A stretch of DNA of 64,000 nucleotides from Methylopila jiangsuensis (GCF_027922305.1 NZ_BSFK01000005.1:868001-932000); one strand, 5' to 3'; positions 1 through 9,460 are shown, counted from the first letter of the stretch. Made by a program: numbers and translations. The notes: generated by a model from the sequence alone, not told the origin.

Positions 1-332
1 GCAGGGCCGTCGCCCGCCAGCGCCGAAGGGGCGCTGTCGGCGGGTTTGCCGTCGATGGCCTTGCGCAGCTCGTCGCGCGCCAGGGCCATGGGATCGCCGC
101 CCATGGCCTTGGAGGCCACGTCCTTGAGGCCCGAGACCTCCTTGCGCAGTTCGTCGAGCTCCGCCTCGCGCATGGCGTCGTTGAACTGGGTCTGGAACTC
201 GCCGGCCATGCGCCGCACGGTGGCGACCATGCGGCCCACGTTGCGCAGCAGGCCGGGCAGGTCCCGCGGGCCGACGACGACCAGCGCCACCACGGCGACG
301 ATCAGGAATTCGGACCAGGCGATATCGAACAT
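1..332 (-). CDS. tatB: TatB, Sec-independent translocase subunit (3' end beyond window)
   Basis: Twin-arginine translocase component that sits with TatC in the inner membrane and receives folded Tat substrates. Translation on the minus strand begins MFDIAWSEFLIVAVVALVVVGP, the usual single N-terminal membrane helix followed by the Gly-Pro hinge and an amphipathic helix (DLPGLLRNVGRMVATVRRM). The ATG is at 332-330. The gene runs off the left edge, so only about 110 residues are visible. It lies 72 nt downstream of tatA on the same strand, as expected for a tatABC operon; tatC should follow outside the window. Confidence 0.93.
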   Translation of the reverse strand, partial: MFDIAWSEFLIVAVVALVVVGPRDLPGLLRNVGRMVATVRRMAGEFQTQFNDAMREAELDELRKEVSGLKDVASKAMGGDPMALARDELRKAIDGKPADSAPSALAGDGP

Positions 333-404
333 GGACGCACGTCCCTGCAAAGGCGCGGGCGCTCGCCGCGCCGCGCCCGAAGCGCCGCGGACGGCGCCGG
401 TCGC

Positions 405-644
405 TTAGGACTTGTGAACGTCGTTCGCGCCCACGCCGGTGCGCGCCTGCGCGTCCTGGCGGTGCTCGATGGTCTGGCCGCCGCGGTTCTGCGACATGCC
501 CTCGGCCACGTCGTCGTCCTCGGCCAGACCCTTCTTGAAGCTCTTGATGCCCTTGGCCATGTCGCCCATCAGCTCCGAGATCTTGCCGCGGCCGAACAGC
601 AGCAGGACGAGCACGGCGACGACCAACCAGTGCGTGAGGCTCAT
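405..644 (-). CDS. tatA: TatA, Sec-independent translocase pore subunit
   Basis: Small (79 aa) protein of the Tat export channel. Residues 1-20 form the N-terminal membrane helix ending in [12 protein letters not shown], the hinge and start of the amphipathic helix; [14 protein letters not shown] is the characteristic TatA stretch, and the tail is polar and disordered. Length and motif are typical of rhizobial TatA. It is followed by tatB on the same strand. Upstream there is an ABC ATPase gene instead of scpB directly, so the usual scpB-tatA junction is interrupted here. Confidence 0.95.
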   Translation of the reverse strand: MSLTHWLVVAVLVLLLFGRGKISELMGDMAKGIKSFKKGLAEDDDVAEGMSQNRGGQTIEHRQDAQARTGVGANDVHKS

Positions 645-720
645 GGACGCTTATCCTCGATCGAACGGGCGAAGGCGGCGCCCGTCGCGACCGCCACGGC
701 TTCGCCGCTTGGTCCGGAAC

Positions 721-1806
721 CTAGGTCTCGCGCGCGGCGAACACAAGACTTTCGGTCGGGTCCAGCGTCACGCGGACGTCAGAATCGGGCGCCGGCGCCA
801 CGCCGGGACGCAGCCGCGCCCGCAAAGGCTGACTTAGACCTTCGACGGAGAGCTCCACGCGCTCGGCGCCGCCCACGAAGCGGCGAGACAGCGCCCGCCC
901 GGCGGCGCCTTCGCCCGTGGGCGCGATTCGCACGCCCTCGGGACGCAGCGCCACGATCGCCGGCCCGTCCGGGAGGGCCGGCGCCGGCACGCGCCCCAGC
1001 GCGCAGAGCGCCTGCCCGTCCCGCACCTCCGCCTCCAGTTCGTTCAGCTCGGAAAAGAAGCGGGCGGCGTAGAGGGTGTCCGGGGCGCGGTAGAGCGTTT
1101 CCGGCGCCGCGCGCTGGATGACCCGCCCGCGCCGCAGCAGCACGATCTCGTCGGCGACCAGCATGGCCTCCTCCGGGTCGTGGGTCACGATCACGGCGGT
1201 GGCGCCCACGTCCTTTAGGATGGCCAGAGCGTCGTCGCGCACCCGGTCGCGCAGGCGGCGGTCCAGCCCGGAGAACGGCTCGTCCATCAGCAGCGCGCCG
1301 GGCCGGGGCGCGACGGCGCGGGCGAGCGCGGCGCGCTGCTGCTCGCCGCCGGAGAGTTCGCCCGGCAGCCGGTCCGCATAGGCGCCGAGGCCGACGCGCC
1401 TAAGCTCCGCGCGGGCGATCGCCTCCGCCTCCTTCCGCGGCAGGCCCTTGAGGCCGAAGGCGACGTTGCGCAGCAGGGTCATGTGCGGGAACAGCGCGAA
1501 ATCCTGGAACATCAGCCCCACGCCGCGCTTTTCCGGCGCCACGAAGACGCCCGGTCCGGCGACGGTCCGCCCGCCGAGCCGGACCTCGCCGCGGGACGGC
1601 CGCTCCACCCCCGCCGCGACGCGCAAGATGGTGGTCTTGCCCGAGCCGGATTCGCCCAGCAGCGCCGTCACCCCGCCGGCCGGAACCTCGAACGAGACGT
1701 CCTGAACCGCGAGCGCCTCGCCATGGGACAGCCAGACGCCGTCGAACGCGAGGGACAGCGCGCGCGCAGGCTCCGCCGAGGGCGCGTCGTTCCGGCGCAG
1801 CGTCAT
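721..1806 (-). CDS. ABC transporter ATP-binding protein, ferric-iron (FbpC-like) type
   Basis: 361 aa nucleotide-binding subunit of an importer. Walker A GESGSGKTT is at 51-59, Q-loop QDFALFP at about 101, signature LSGGEQQR at 151-158, Walker B ALLMDEP at 171-177 and the switch His in VTHDPEEA at about 209. The C-terminal ~110 residues form a TOBE-like regulatory domain (FFSELNELEAEV, VALRPEGVRI), as in FbpC/PotA-type ATPases. Its start overlaps the scpB stop by 4 nt, so it is translationally coupled to the scpAB operon. No permease or binding protein lies beside it; it may serve a transporter encoded elsewhere. The substrate is inferred from family resemblance only. Confidence 0.85.
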   Translation of the reverse strand: MTLRRNDAPSAEPARALSLAFDGVWLSHGEALAVQDVSFEVPAGGVTALLGESGSGKTTILRVAAGVERPSRGEVRLGGRTVAGPGVFVAPEKRGVGLMFQDFALFPHMTLLRNVAFGLKGLPRKEAEAIARAELRRVGLGAYADRLPGELSGGEQQRAALARAVAPRPGALLMDEPFSGLDRRLRDRVRDDALAILKDVGATAVIVTHDPEEAMLVADEIVLLRRGRVIQRAAPETLYRAPDTLYAARFFSELNELEAEVRDGQALCALGRVPAPALPDGPAIVALRPEGVRIAPTGEGAAGRALSRRFVGGAERVELSVEGLSQPLRARLRPGVAPAPDSDVRVTLDPTESLVFAARET

Positions 1807-2528
1807 GGCGCGGCGTCTCCATCGTCGTCGGGGGACAGCGCCTCGAACGGATCGCCCTCCCCGAGCGGCTCCTCGTCGGGCGCCAGCGCGCCGTCGTCCC
1901 GCGGCGCCGGCAGGTCGAGCCCCGGCGGAAGCCGTCCGTCCAGCAGCCCGGCGCCTTTCAGCTCCTCCAGCCCCGGAAGGTCGGAGACGCTCTCCAGCGC
2001 GAAATGATCGAGAAAGCCGGTGGCGGTGCCGAAGGTGACGGGACGCCCCGGCGCCTTGCGGCGGCCGCGCAGGCGGATGAAGCCGGCCTCCAGCAGCGTC
2101 TCCAGCGTGCCGCGGGAGGTGGCGACGCCGCGGATCTCCTCGATCTCGGCCCGGGTCGCGGGCTGGTGATAGGCGATGATGGCGAGGGTCTCGATGGCGG
2201 CGCGGGACAGCTTGCGCGGCTCCCGCGCCTCCGCCGACAGCGCCGCGGCCATGTCGGGCGCGGTGCGGAACGCCCAGGCCTCGCCCACCCGGACCAGATT
2301 GACGCCCCGCCCGGCGTAATGCTGGACGAGCACCCGGAGCGCCAGCGCCACGTCGGTCCCGTGCGGCAGGCGCGCGGCGAGCGCCTTTTCCGTGAGCGGC
2401 TCCGGCGCCGCGAACAGCGAGGCCTCCAGAACGCGCAGCGCGTAAGCCGGCGCCCGCGCCGCCTCCTCCGCGCTCACGCGGCCGTCGAACCCCTCGACGG
2501 GGAAAAACGGTTCGTCGCGCCCGCTCAC
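1803..2528 (-). CDS. scpB: ScpB, SMC-ScpAB condensin accessory subunit
   Basis: 241 aa winged-helix protein that dimerises and binds the ScpA C-terminus in the SMC chromosome-condensation complex. The recognisable core is LSRAAIETLAIIAYHQPATRAEIEEIRGV followed by TLLEAGFIRLRGRRKAPGRPVTFGTATGFLDHF, shown here in parts of the family signature; the C-terminal ~60 residues are acidic and Pro-rich, as in other alphaproteobacteria. It overlaps scpA by 4 nt upstream and the ABC ATPase gene by 4 nt downstream, indicating tight translational coupling. The start used is the ATG overlapping the scpA stop. Confidence 0.94.
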   Translation of the reverse strand: MSGRDEPFFPVEGFDGRVSAEEAARAPAYALRVLEASLFAAPEPLTEKALAARLPHGTDVALALRVLVQHYAGRGVNLVRVGEAWAFRTAPDMAAALSAEAREPRKLSRAAIETLAIIAYHQPATRAEIEEIRGVATSRGTLETLLEAGFIRLRGRRKAPGRPVTFGTATGFLDHFALESVSDLPGLEELKGAGLLDGRLPPGLDLPAPRDDGALAPDEEPLGEGDPFEALSPDDDGDAAP

Positions 2529-3367
2529 CGCCGAAACCGCTTCGACGGAACGTCCGGGTCCGGCGCGAGCGGCAGAGCGCCGCGCAGGTACAGCGGCCCG
2601 AAGGCCCGCTCCTGCCGCAGCTCCAGCCGCCCCTCCCGCGCCAGCTCCAGCGAGGCGCCGAGGCTGGAGGCCAGAACGGTGGCGCGCATTTCCGGCGTCA
2701 TGTAGCGCAGCATCAGGGCGTCGAGCCGGGCCCAGTCCGCGCTGCGGCCCACCAGCCGCTGCAGCGCCTCCCGCGCCTCGGCCAGCGTCCAGGTGGGTCG
2801 GCGCGCCACGGTGTGGGCGGTCTTCAGCGTCTTCATCCGCAGCCGGACGTAAGAGGTCAGCAGGTCGTAGAGCGAGGCGGTCCAGAGCGGGGCGCCGGCC
2901 GCGCCCTGCGGATCGGCCGCGCCGCGGGCGAAGCGGTCCTGCCCCAGACGCGGGCGCGCGGTCAGCGCCTCGCCGGCGCGGCGCATGGCCTCGAGCCGGC
3001 GCAGGCGGAAGGCGAGCGCGGCGGCCACCATCTCAGGCGGCGGCTCGTCGCCGTCGGGCTCCTTCGGATCGGGCGCCAGCAGGCGGGATTTCAGATAGGC
3101 GAGCCAGGCGGCCATCACCAGATAATCCGCCGCGAGGTCGAACCGCTCCGCCCGCGCCGCCTCCACGAAGGCGAGATACTGCTCGGCGAGCGCCAGAATG
3201 GAGATGCGGGCGAGGTCCACCTTCTGCCGCCGGGCGAGATCGAGCAGCAGGTCGAGCGGCCCCTCGAAGCCGTCCAGATCCACCACGAACGCGGGGCCTT
3301 CGGCTTCCGCGCCGGCGTCGGCCTCGAACGGGGCCTTAAGCGCCGGATCGCCTGGGGACGCGGCCAT
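2525..3367 (-). CDS. scpA: ScpA, SMC-ScpAB kleisin subunit
   Basis: 280 aa kleisin that bridges the SMC heads in chromosome segregation. The N-terminal signature FEGPLDLLL is at 34-42, followed by LARRQKVDLARISILALAEQYL and AADYLVMAAWLAYLKSRLLAP, the standard ScpA helices; the C-terminal winged helix precedes the stop. The reading frame stays open far upstream through nagZ, but the ATG at 3367-3365 gives the normal family N-terminus just before the conserved domain. It starts 23 nt after the nagZ stop, in the usual nagZ-scpA-scpB order. Confidence 0.94.
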   Translation of the reverse strand: MAASPGDPALKAPFEADAGAEAEGPAFVVDLDGFEGPLDLLLDLARRQKVDLARISILALAEQYLAFVEAARAERFDLAADYLVMAAWLAYLKSRLLAPDPKEPDGDEPPPEMVAAALAFRLRRLEAMRRAGEALTARPRLGQDRFARGAADPQGAAGAPLWTASLYDLLTSYVRLRMKTLKTAHTVARRPTWTLAEAREALQRLVGRSADWARLDALMLRYMTPEMRATVLASSLGASLELAREGRLELRQERAFGPLYLRGALPLAPDPDVPSKRFRR

Positions 3368-3390
3368 GGACGTGGTGGTCTCCGGCGGCG

Positions 3391-4413
3391 TCAGGCGGTG
3401 GGCAGCCGTCCCAGCAGGGCGTCGCGCCGGGCCGCAAGCTCGGCCACGTCCGACGCGCCCGGGCTGGCGATCAGGCCGAGCGCGCGCTCCGCACGCTCCA
3501 GGGCGCGCCCCTCCAGCCGCGGCGCCGCAGCCGCGACCTCGACCATTTCGCCCATGTCGCCGTTGCAATGCAAGGCGATGTCGCACCCGGCGGCGAGCGC
3601 CGCCCCGGCGCTGGCGCCCACCGGGCCGGACAGCGCCTTCATGGACAGGTCGTCGGACATCAGCAGCCCGTCGAAGCCGATATGGCCGCGCACGATCTCG
3701 CCCAGCACCACCGGCGACAGCGTGGCGGGGCGTTCGGCGTCGATCGCCTCGAACACGATGTGGCCGGTCATGCCGAGCGGCATGTGGGCGAGGGCCCGGA
3801 ACGGCGCGAAGTCGGTCGCCTCCAGCGTGGCGCGGTCGGCGGCCACGGTCGGAAGGTGGTGGTGGCTGTCCACGGTGGCGCGGCCATGGCCGGGCATGTG
3901 CTTGATCACCGGCAGCACGCCGGCGGCGAGCGCCCCCTCGCACACCGCCCGGCCGAGCGCCGAAACGGTCTCGGCGCGCTCGGCGTAGGCCCGGTCTCCG
4001 ATGGCGTCGGTCATGCCCGCCGCCGGCAGGTCGAGCACCGGCAGGCAGTCCACCGTGATCCCGAGCGCCGCCAGTTCCGCCGCCATGAGCTGCGCGCCGG
4101 TCCGGGCCGCCTCCAGGGCGGCGTCCGGGTCGAGCGCGTGGAGCGCGCCATAGGCGCGGGCGGGCGGATGGTCGAGGGCGAGCGGCGGCCGGAGGCGGCG
4201 CACGCGGCCTCCCTCCTGGTCGATCAGCACGGGCGCGTCGGCGCGGCCGACCGCCTCGCGGAAGTCGGCGACCAGCGCCCTGATCTGCTCGTGGGCGGAG
4301 ATGTTGCGGCCGAACAGGATCAGCCCCCACGGCTCCGCGTCGCGGAAGAAGACGCGCTCGTCAGGAGTGAGCGCGAGGCCGGAGCAGCCGGACACGAAGG
4401 CGCGGGCGGGCAT
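3391..4413 (-). CDS. nagZ: Beta-N-acetylhexosaminidase NagZ (GH3)
   Basis: 340 aa cytoplasmic glycoside hydrolase that removes GlcNAc from anhydro-muropeptides during peptidoglycan recycling. GH3 motifs are complete: IDQEGGRVRRL near 64-74, KHMPGHG at 171-177 with the acid/base loop DSHHHLP following, and SDDLSMKAL at 253-261 carrying the nucleophile Asp. The ATG at 4413-4411 starts the family N-terminus (ARAFVSGCSGLALTPDE). It sits between the SPOR-domain gene and scpA. anmK, another recycling enzyme, is at 37 kb in this window. Confidence 0.94.
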   Translation of the reverse strand: MPARAFVSGCSGLALTPDERVFFRDAEPWGLILFGRNISAHEQIRALVADFREAVGRADAPVLIDQEGGRVRRLRPPLALDHPPARAYGALHALDPDAALEAARTGAQLMAAELAALGITVDCLPVLDLPAAGMTDAIGDRAYAERAETVSALGRAVCEGALAAGVLPVIKHMPGHGRATVDSHHHLPTVAADRATLEATDFAPFRALAHMPLGMTGHIVFEAIDAERPATLSPVVLGEIVRGHIGFDGLLMSDDLSMKALSGPVGASAGAALAAGCDIALHCNGDMGEMVEVAAAAPRLEGRALERAERALGLIASPGASDVAELAARRDALLGRLPTA

Positions 4414-4480
4414 GGTCTGAGGCTCGCGAAGACAGACGGCGGCCGCGCGGGGAGACGCGCGCGGCCGCCGGGAAGAGGGA

Positions 4481-5701
4481 TCAGTTGCGGGAGACCACGC
4501 AGTCGCCGCCGGCGGCGCGGAGCGAGCCGCAGACGCTGGAGGCCTGGGTCCCGTCGGCGAAGGGGCCGACGCGCACGCGGTAATAGGTGCCGCGGTCGCC
4601 CAGATTGGCCGGCTGGATGCTGGCGGAGTAGGAGCCGAGCACCTGCGGGTACTTGCGCTGGAGCGCGGCGTAGGCCGCGCGGGCGTCCGCCTCGGAGCGC
4701 TGGGAGGTGACCTGCACCACGAAGCCGCCGGAGCGCGTGGTCGTCGCGGGCGCGGCGGGCGCCGGCTGGCGCGGGGCCGCGGCCTGGGCCACCTGCTGCT
4801 CGCGCGGCTGGGTCGGCTGGGCCTGCTGCGGGGCCGGCCGCACGGCCGGCGCGGGGCGCGGCTGGGGCGCGCTGGCCTGGGCGCGGGGCGTCTCCGCCGG
4901 TTCGCGGGCGGGCGCCGCGCCGGTGCGCTCGTCGCCGTCGCCCATGATGCCGTTGGCGAATTCGCTCGCCGGAGGCTCTTCACGCGCCGCGGCCGGCGCC
5001 TGAGCCTGGGCGTCCGGGTTCTGGCCGTAGTAGGAGTCGGGGCGGATCTCCACCGTCTTCACCCGGCGGGGCTCGCTGCCCATGGTGCTGGGGGGCGTGG
5101 GCTCCACCGCCGCCGGCCCGCCCGGCAGGATGACGCGGGCGCTGTCGGAATTGGCGGACGGCGGCGTGCCGGCCGGAAGCTCCACCGGCTCCTCCTCGCG
5201 CGACACCACGGTCGACTTCGGCGGCGCTTCGGGGTTCACCCGGTCGTAGATCTGCTTGTTCTGGTGCGGAACCTCGGCGCCGCCGGGGTTCTCCGGCACG
5301 GTCTTCACCGGCTCGGTCTCGGCCTTGATCAGCGGGGGCTCGCCGCTCCCGCCGCCGCCCATGCTGCGATAGGCGAGCGCGCCGGCGCCGCCGATGAGCG
5401 CCACGCCCAGCACCGCCGCGACCATGGTGAGCCCGCCGCGCCCGCCGCCGATGCGGCGGCGTTCGGCGCGCTCGTCATAGACCGGCTGGCCGTACTCGTC
5501 GTAGCCGTAAGCCTCGTCCGGATTCGGCGCGTAGGCGCGCGGATCGTACGGCTGCTCCTCGGGCTTCTGCGGATCGAGATAGTAGTAGTCGGCGTCCGGC
5601 TCGTAGTGGTGGCCGCCGCGCAGGTTCAGGCCGTCGTCGGACTGCGCGTAGAGTTCGGGATCGGCGGACGCCGGGTCGCGTCGCGCTGCCTGGGTCTTCA
5701 T
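4481..5701 (-). CDS. SPOR domain-containing membrane protein
   Basis: 406 aa bitopic protein. Residues 1-88 are acidic and Tyr-rich (DADYYYLDPQKPEEQPYDPRAY), 91-112 form one membrane helix (LTMVAAVLGVALIGGAGALAY), 120-320 are a long Pro/Ala/Gln-rich periplasmic linker, and the C-terminal ~80 residues are a SPOR fold (GGFVVQVTSQRSEADARAAYAAL ... RVRVGPFADGTQASSVCGSL, quoted in part). SPOR domains bind denuded septal glycan, so a division-site role is expected. The start at 5701 is chosen because GGAGG lies 7 nt upstream; a longer in-frame start exists at 5761. Gene order argS-SPOR-nagZ is conserved in rhizobia. Confidence 0.88.
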   Translation of the reverse strand: MKTQAARRDPASADPELYAQSDDGLNLRGGHHYEPDADYYYLDPQKPEEQPYDPRAYAPNPDEAYGYDEYGQPVYDERAERRRIGGGRGGLTMVAAVLGVALIGGAGALAYRSMGGGGSGEPPLIKAETEPVKTVPENPGGAEVPHQNKQIYDRVNPEAPPKSTVVSREEEPVELPAGTPPSANSDSARVILPGGPAAVEPTPPSTMGSEPRRVKTVEIRPDSYYGQNPDAQAQAPAAAREEPPASEFANGIMGDGDERTGAAPAREPAETPRAQASAPQPRPAPAVRPAPQQAQPTQPREQQVAQAAAPRQPAPAAPATTTRSGGFVVQVTSQRSEADARAAYAALQRKYPQVLGSYSASIQPANLGDRGTYYRVRVGPFADGTQASSVCGSLRAAGGDCVVSRN

Positions 5702-5773
5702 GTTTCGGCCTCCGAGAGCCTGGCGGGCGGTCGCCAAGATGGCCGCCGCCCGCCGCCGCAAAGCCGCGGAGGG

Positions 5774-7510
5774 TCAGCGCATCTCGTCGGGAGCCGCCAC
5801 GCCCAAGATACCAAGTCCCGCCGCCAGCACCAGCGCCAGCGCCCGGACCAACGCCAGTCGGGCTTGGGACAACAATGGATTGTTTTCCATAATGAAGCGT
5901 AAATCAGGCGCCGCGCCGCGATTGTAGTGGGTGTGGAAGTCGCTCGCGAGATCGTGCAGATAGAACGCCACCCGATGGGGCTGGCGCGCCTGCGCCGCCT
6001 GCTCCACCACCCGCGGCCACTGGGCGAGGCGCTTCACCAGCGCCAGTTCGCCCTCGTCCTTCAGCAGCGACAGGTCCGGCGCGCCGGCCGCGTCCGGGAA
6101 CGCCTCCGCGCCCTTGCGCAGGATCGACTGCGCCCGGGCGTGGGCGTACTGGACGTAGAACACCGGGTTGTCGCGCGACTGCTCCGTCACCTTGGCGAAG
6201 TCGAAATCCAGCACCGCGTCGTTGGAGCGGAACAGCATCATGAAGCGGACGGCGTCGCGGCCGACCTCGTCCACCACGTCCCGCAGCGTCACGAAGCTGC
6301 CGGCCCGCTTCGACATGCGCACCGGCTCGCCCGCCCGGAACAGGCGCACCAGCTGGCACAGCTCCACGGTGACGCGCGCGGTCCCGTTGGAGAGCGCGTG
6401 GCCCACCGCCTGCAGGCGCTTCACGTAGCCGCCGTGATCGGCGCCCAGCACGAACACCATCTCCCGGAAGCCGCGCTCGAACTTGGAGCGGAAATAGGCC
6501 ACGTCGCCGGCGAAATAGGTGTAGGAGCCGTCGGACTTCGCCAGCGGACGGTCGATGTCGTCGCCGAAGTCGGTGGCGCGGAACAGGGTCTGCTCGCGCT
6601 CCTCCCAGTCCTCGGGGAGTTCGCCCTTGGGCGGCGGCAGGCTGCCCTGGTAGACGAGGCCGCGCTCGCGCAATTCCGCCACCGTCTTCTCGATCTCGCC
6701 GCCGTCGCCGTGCAGCGTGCGCTCGGAGAAGAACACGTCGTGGCGGATGTTGAGCGCCGCGAGGTCGTCGCGGATCATGGCCATCATGGCGTCGATCGCC
6801 GCATCCCGGACCAGCGGCAGCCATTCGGACTCCGGCCTGTCCTTCAGCGCCGGGCCGTGTTGCGCGGCGAGCGCCTCGCCCACGGGCTTGAGGTAGTCGC
6901 CGGGATAAAGCCCCTCCGGGATGGCGCCGACGTCCTCGCCCAGCGCCTCGCGGTAGCGCAGGAAGGCGGAGCGGGCCAGCACGTCCACCTGGGCGCCGGC
7001 GTCGTTGATGTAGTACTCGCGGGTCACGTCCTCGCCGGAGAAGGCGAGCAGGTTGGCGAGGGAATCCCCGAACACCGCGCCGCGGCAGTGGCCCACATGC
7101 ATAGGACCGGTGGGGTTGGCGGAGACGTACTCCACGTTCACCTTCACGCCCGGCCGCTCAGGCGGACGGCCGAAGGCGCCGCCCTGCTCCAGCACGGCGG
7201 CGAGCACGCGGGTCAGATAGGCTTCCGTCAGCGCGATGTTGACGAAGCCCGGGCCCGCGACCGTCACGGCGGCCACGTCCGGGTCCTGCTCCAGCCGCTT
7301 CGCGATCTTCTCCGCCAGATCGCGCGGCTTCAGGCCGAGATCCTTCGACAGCACCATGGCGGCGTTGGTGGCGAGATCGCCGTGGCTCGGGTCGCGGGGC
7401 GGCTCCACCACCACGCGGGTCAGGTCCGGCGCGCGCGCGATGGCGCCCTCGGCGGCGAGAGCTTCGAGAGCGGCGCCGAGACGCGCGGCGAAATCGGAGA
7501 ACATGTTCAT
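5774..7510 (-). CDS. argS: Arginine--tRNA ligase
   Basis: 578 aa class I aminoacyl-tRNA synthetase charging tRNA-Arg with arginine in the cytoplasm. The N-terminal Add-1 domain recognises the tRNA D-loop; the ATP-binding HIGH motif appears as HVGH at 138-141 inside [15 protein letters not shown], and the KMSKS-type loop as [13 protein letters not shown]. The C-terminal DALR anticodon-binding domain includes [14 protein letters not shown] and ends [13 protein letters not shown]. The MNMFSDF start at 7510 matches the usual rhizobial N-terminus; the open frame extends to 7567. It follows dgt by 31 nt on the same strand. Confidence 0.95.
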   Translation of the reverse strand: MNMFSDFAARLGAALEALAAEGAIARAPDLTRVVVEPPRDPSHGDLATNAAMVLSKDLGLKPRDLAEKIAKRLEQDPDVAAVTVAGPGFVNIALTEAYLTRVLAAVLEQGGAFGRPPERPGVKVNVEYVSANPTGPMHVGHCRGAVFGDSLANLLAFSGEDVTREYYINDAGAQVDVLARSAFLRYREALGEDVGAIPEGLYPGDYLKPVGEALAAQHGPALKDRPESEWLPLVRDAAIDAMMAMIRDDLAALNIRHDVFFSERTLHGDGGEIEKTVAELRERGLVYQGSLPPPKGELPEDWEEREQTLFRATDFGDDIDRPLAKSDGSYTYFAGDVAYFRSKFERGFREMVFVLGADHGGYVKRLQAVGHALSNGTARVTVELCQLVRLFRAGEPVRMSKRAGSFVTLRDVVDEVGRDAVRFMMLFRSNDAVLDFDFAKVTEQSRDNPVFYVQYAHARAQSILRKGAEAFPDAAGAPDLSLLKDEGELALVKRLAQWPRVVEQAAQARQPHRVAFYLHDLASDFHTHYNRGAAPDLRFIMENNPLLSQARLALVRALALVLAAGLGILGVAAPDEMR

Positions 7511-7541
7511 ATGCGGCGGGCCCTTGGGAAGGCTTCGGCGG

Positions 7542-8756
7542 CTAACGCAAATCCGGTGTGGCGTCAAACAGCCGGCGGTGCTCGTCGAGCGCGTAGCGGT
7601 CGGTCATGCCGGCGATGAAATCGGCGATGGCGCGCATCCGGCGCGGCGCGTCGAGGCTCGAGACCTCCCGCGCCCACTCCCCCGGCAGGGCGGCGAGATC
7701 GGCCGCGTAGGCGCCGAACAGATCGTCCAGCACCCGCCGGGCGTCCGCCATCACGCCGTCCACCCACGGGTGGCGGTACATGCGGCGGGTGAGGAAGCGC
7801 TTCACCTCCCTCTCCGCCTGCGTCATCGCAGGCGAAAAGGCGACGACCGCGTGGCCGGCGTCCCGCACGGCGTCGACGCTTACGCGCGCGAGCGCCTCCA
7901 GCCGGCGGGCGCTCTCGGCGATGGCGTCCTCCACCAGCCGGGTGATCACCCGGCGCACCACCTCATGCACGGTCCGCGCCTCGTCGAGGCCCGGATGGCG
8001 GGCGCGCACCTCGCTCAGGATGTCGGCGAGAAGCGGCGCCTCGGCGAGATCGTCCAGCGCGAACAGCCCGGCGCGCAAGCCGTCGTCCACGTCGTGGGCG
8101 TCGTAGGCGATGTCGTCGGCGATGGCCGCGGCCTGCGCCTCGGCGCTCGCATGGGTGTGGAGCCCGAGATCGTGCCGCGCGCCATATTCGAGGATCGCGA
8201 CCGGCAGCGTCTTCCCGGCGTAGGAGCCTGCGGCCTCGCCGTCCAGCCCGAGCAGCGGCCCGTTGTGCTTCACCACCCCCTCCAGCGACTCGAAGGTGAG
8301 GTTCAGCCCGTCGTAATCCGCATAGCGGCGCTCCAGCCTGGTCAGCACACGGAGCGACTGGGCGTTGTGGTCGAAGCCGCCGAAGCCCGCCATGCAGGCG
8401 TCGAGCGCGCGCTCGCCCGCATGGCCGAACGGCGTGTGGCCGAGATCGTGCGACAGCGCCACCGTCTCGGCGAGATCCTCGTCGAGGCCGAGCGCGCGGG
8501 CGATGGAGCGGGCGATCTGCGCCACCTCCAGCGTGTGGGTCAGCCGCGTCCGGTAGTGGTCGCCCTCGTGATAGACGAACACCTGGGTCTTGTGCTTCAG
8601 CCGCCGGAAGGCGCTGGAGTGCAGCACCCGGTCCCGGTCGCGCTGGAAATCGGTGCGGGTCGGGCTTGCGGGCTCGGGGATCAGCCGCCCCCGGCCGCGG
8701 GTGGGATCGGCGGCGTAAGGCGCGCGCGGGCGCAGGATCCAGGCCGTCACGTCCAT
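7542..8756 (-). CDS. dgt: dGTP triphosphohydrolase-like protein (HD superfamily)
   Basis: 404 aa HD-domain phosphohydrolase expected to hydrolyse dNTPs to nucleoside and tripolyphosphate. The metal site is complete: H74 in [11 protein letters not shown]103-D104 in [16 protein letters not shown], and the later Asp of [13 protein letters not shown]. The N-terminal [23 protein letters not shown] and [14 protein letters not shown] are standard for the dGTPase-like subgroup. It is divergent from erpA and upstream of argS, a conserved rhizobial arrangement. The exact in vivo nucleotide is not readable from sequence. Confidence 0.92.
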   Translation of the reverse strand: MDVTAWILRPRAPYAADPTRGRGRLIPEPASPTRTDFQRDRDRVLHSSAFRRLKHKTQVFVYHEGDHYRTRLTHTLEVAQIARSIARALGLDEDLAETVALSHDLGHTPFGHAGERALDACMAGFGGFDHNAQSLRVLTRLERRYADYDGLNLTFESLEGVVKHNGPLLGLDGEAAGSYAGKTLPVAILEYGARHDLGLHTHASAEAQAAAIADDIAYDAHDVDDGLRAGLFALDDLAEAPLLADILSEVRARHPGLDEARTVHEVVRRVITRLVEDAIAESARRLEALARVSVDAVRDAGHAVVAFSPAMTQAEREVKRFLTRRMYRHPWVDGVMADARRVLDDLFGAYAADLAALPGEWAREVSSLDAPRRMRAIADFIAGMTDRYALDEHRRLFDATPDLR

Positions 8757-8903
8757 GCGTCACGCCGCAGCCCCATGAGGCCGCCCCTTCCCGCGTTGAC
8801 CCTGCGCCGGGGCGTGCTTACCTCTTGGACCGAGACCCGCGCAACCGTCGGCGCCACGCCGCGCGGTTGGCGCGCCAAAACTTTCGCGAAGGTTCGGAAT
8901 CCC

Positions 8904-9254
8904 ATGTCGACCGACGTTCTCGCCCCCGCGCCCGATGTCAGCATCACGCCCCGCGCCGCCGCCCGCATCGCCGAAATCCTCAGCGCCGAGGCGCCCGGCT
9001 CCATGCTGCGCGTCAGCGTGCTGGGCGGCGGCTGCTCGGGCTTCTCCTACGACTACGGATTCGACACCCGCGTGGCCGAGGACGACGTGGTCATCGCCCG
9101 CGACGGCGCGAAAGTGCTGATCGATCCGGTGTCCCTGCCCTATCTGGCCGGCTCGGAGATCGACTTCGTGGACGCGCTGATCGGCGCCTCGTTCCAGATC
9201 AAAAACCCCAACGCCACAGCGTCTTGCGGCTGCGGCACCAGTTTCGCGATCTAA
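8904..9254 (+). CDS. erpA: ErpA-type iron-sulfur cluster insertion protein (A-type carrier)
   Basis: 116 aa HesB/IscA-family carrier delivering Fe-S clusters to apoproteins. The three ligand cysteines are present: C44 in GGGCSGF, C108 and C110 in the C-terminal ASCGCGTSF. The conserved KVLIDPVSLPYLAGSEIDFVD segment precedes the FQIKNPNA turn. The ATG at 8904 is the only start giving the family length; the frame is open far upstream as an antisense shadow of dgt. Transcribed divergently from dgt; an sRNA with its own terminator follows. Confidence 0.94.
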   Translation: MSTDVLAPAPDVSITPRAAARIAEILSAEAPGSMLRVSVLGGGCSGFSYDYGFDTRVAEDDVVIARDGAKVLIDPVSLPYLAGSEIDFVDALIGASFQIKNPNATASCGCGTSFAI

Positions 9255-9382
9255 CGATCATTCGCGCCTATCGCGCCATAGACGCTTTCGCTGCGAAAGA
9301 ATAGCGCACCTGATGGCGCGCATTCGGGCTTCACAAACGAGCGTGAAACCGGCATTGGGATGCCACCAGCGCACGGCCCCTC

Positions 9383-9460
9383 CGCCGTTCGCTGTCGCCC
9401 TCCTGGGGCGTTTCCTCCCTTCACTTCAAGCCGCTCGACACGTTCGGGCGGCTTTTTTTT
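9383..9460 (+). ncRNA. mmgR: MmgR/suhB-family small RNA (alpha-r8)
   Basis: The stretch carries the features of the alphaproteobacterial MmgR (Rfam suhB) sRNA. A short hairpin CGCCC-tcctg-GGGCG (9396-9410) is followed by the conserved single-stranded 10-mer TTTCCTCCCT at 9411-9420 and then a Rho-independent terminator stem ending in eight T. The 10-mer is an anti-Shine-Dalgarno-like seed known in this family, where the sRNA limits PHB accumulation in Sinorhizobium. The 5' end is set by the typical ~77-nt length, not by a visible promoter. It lies between erpA and the convergent RTX protease gene. Confidence 0.75.
9428..9460 (+). terminator. Rho-independent terminator of the sRNA
   Basis: AAGCCGC (9428-9434) pairs with GCGGCTT (9448-9454), with inner CG/CG pairs and a short loop, followed by an uninterrupted T run to 9460. 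It ends the MmgR-like transcript and could also stop read-through from erpA. Confidence 0.85.
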
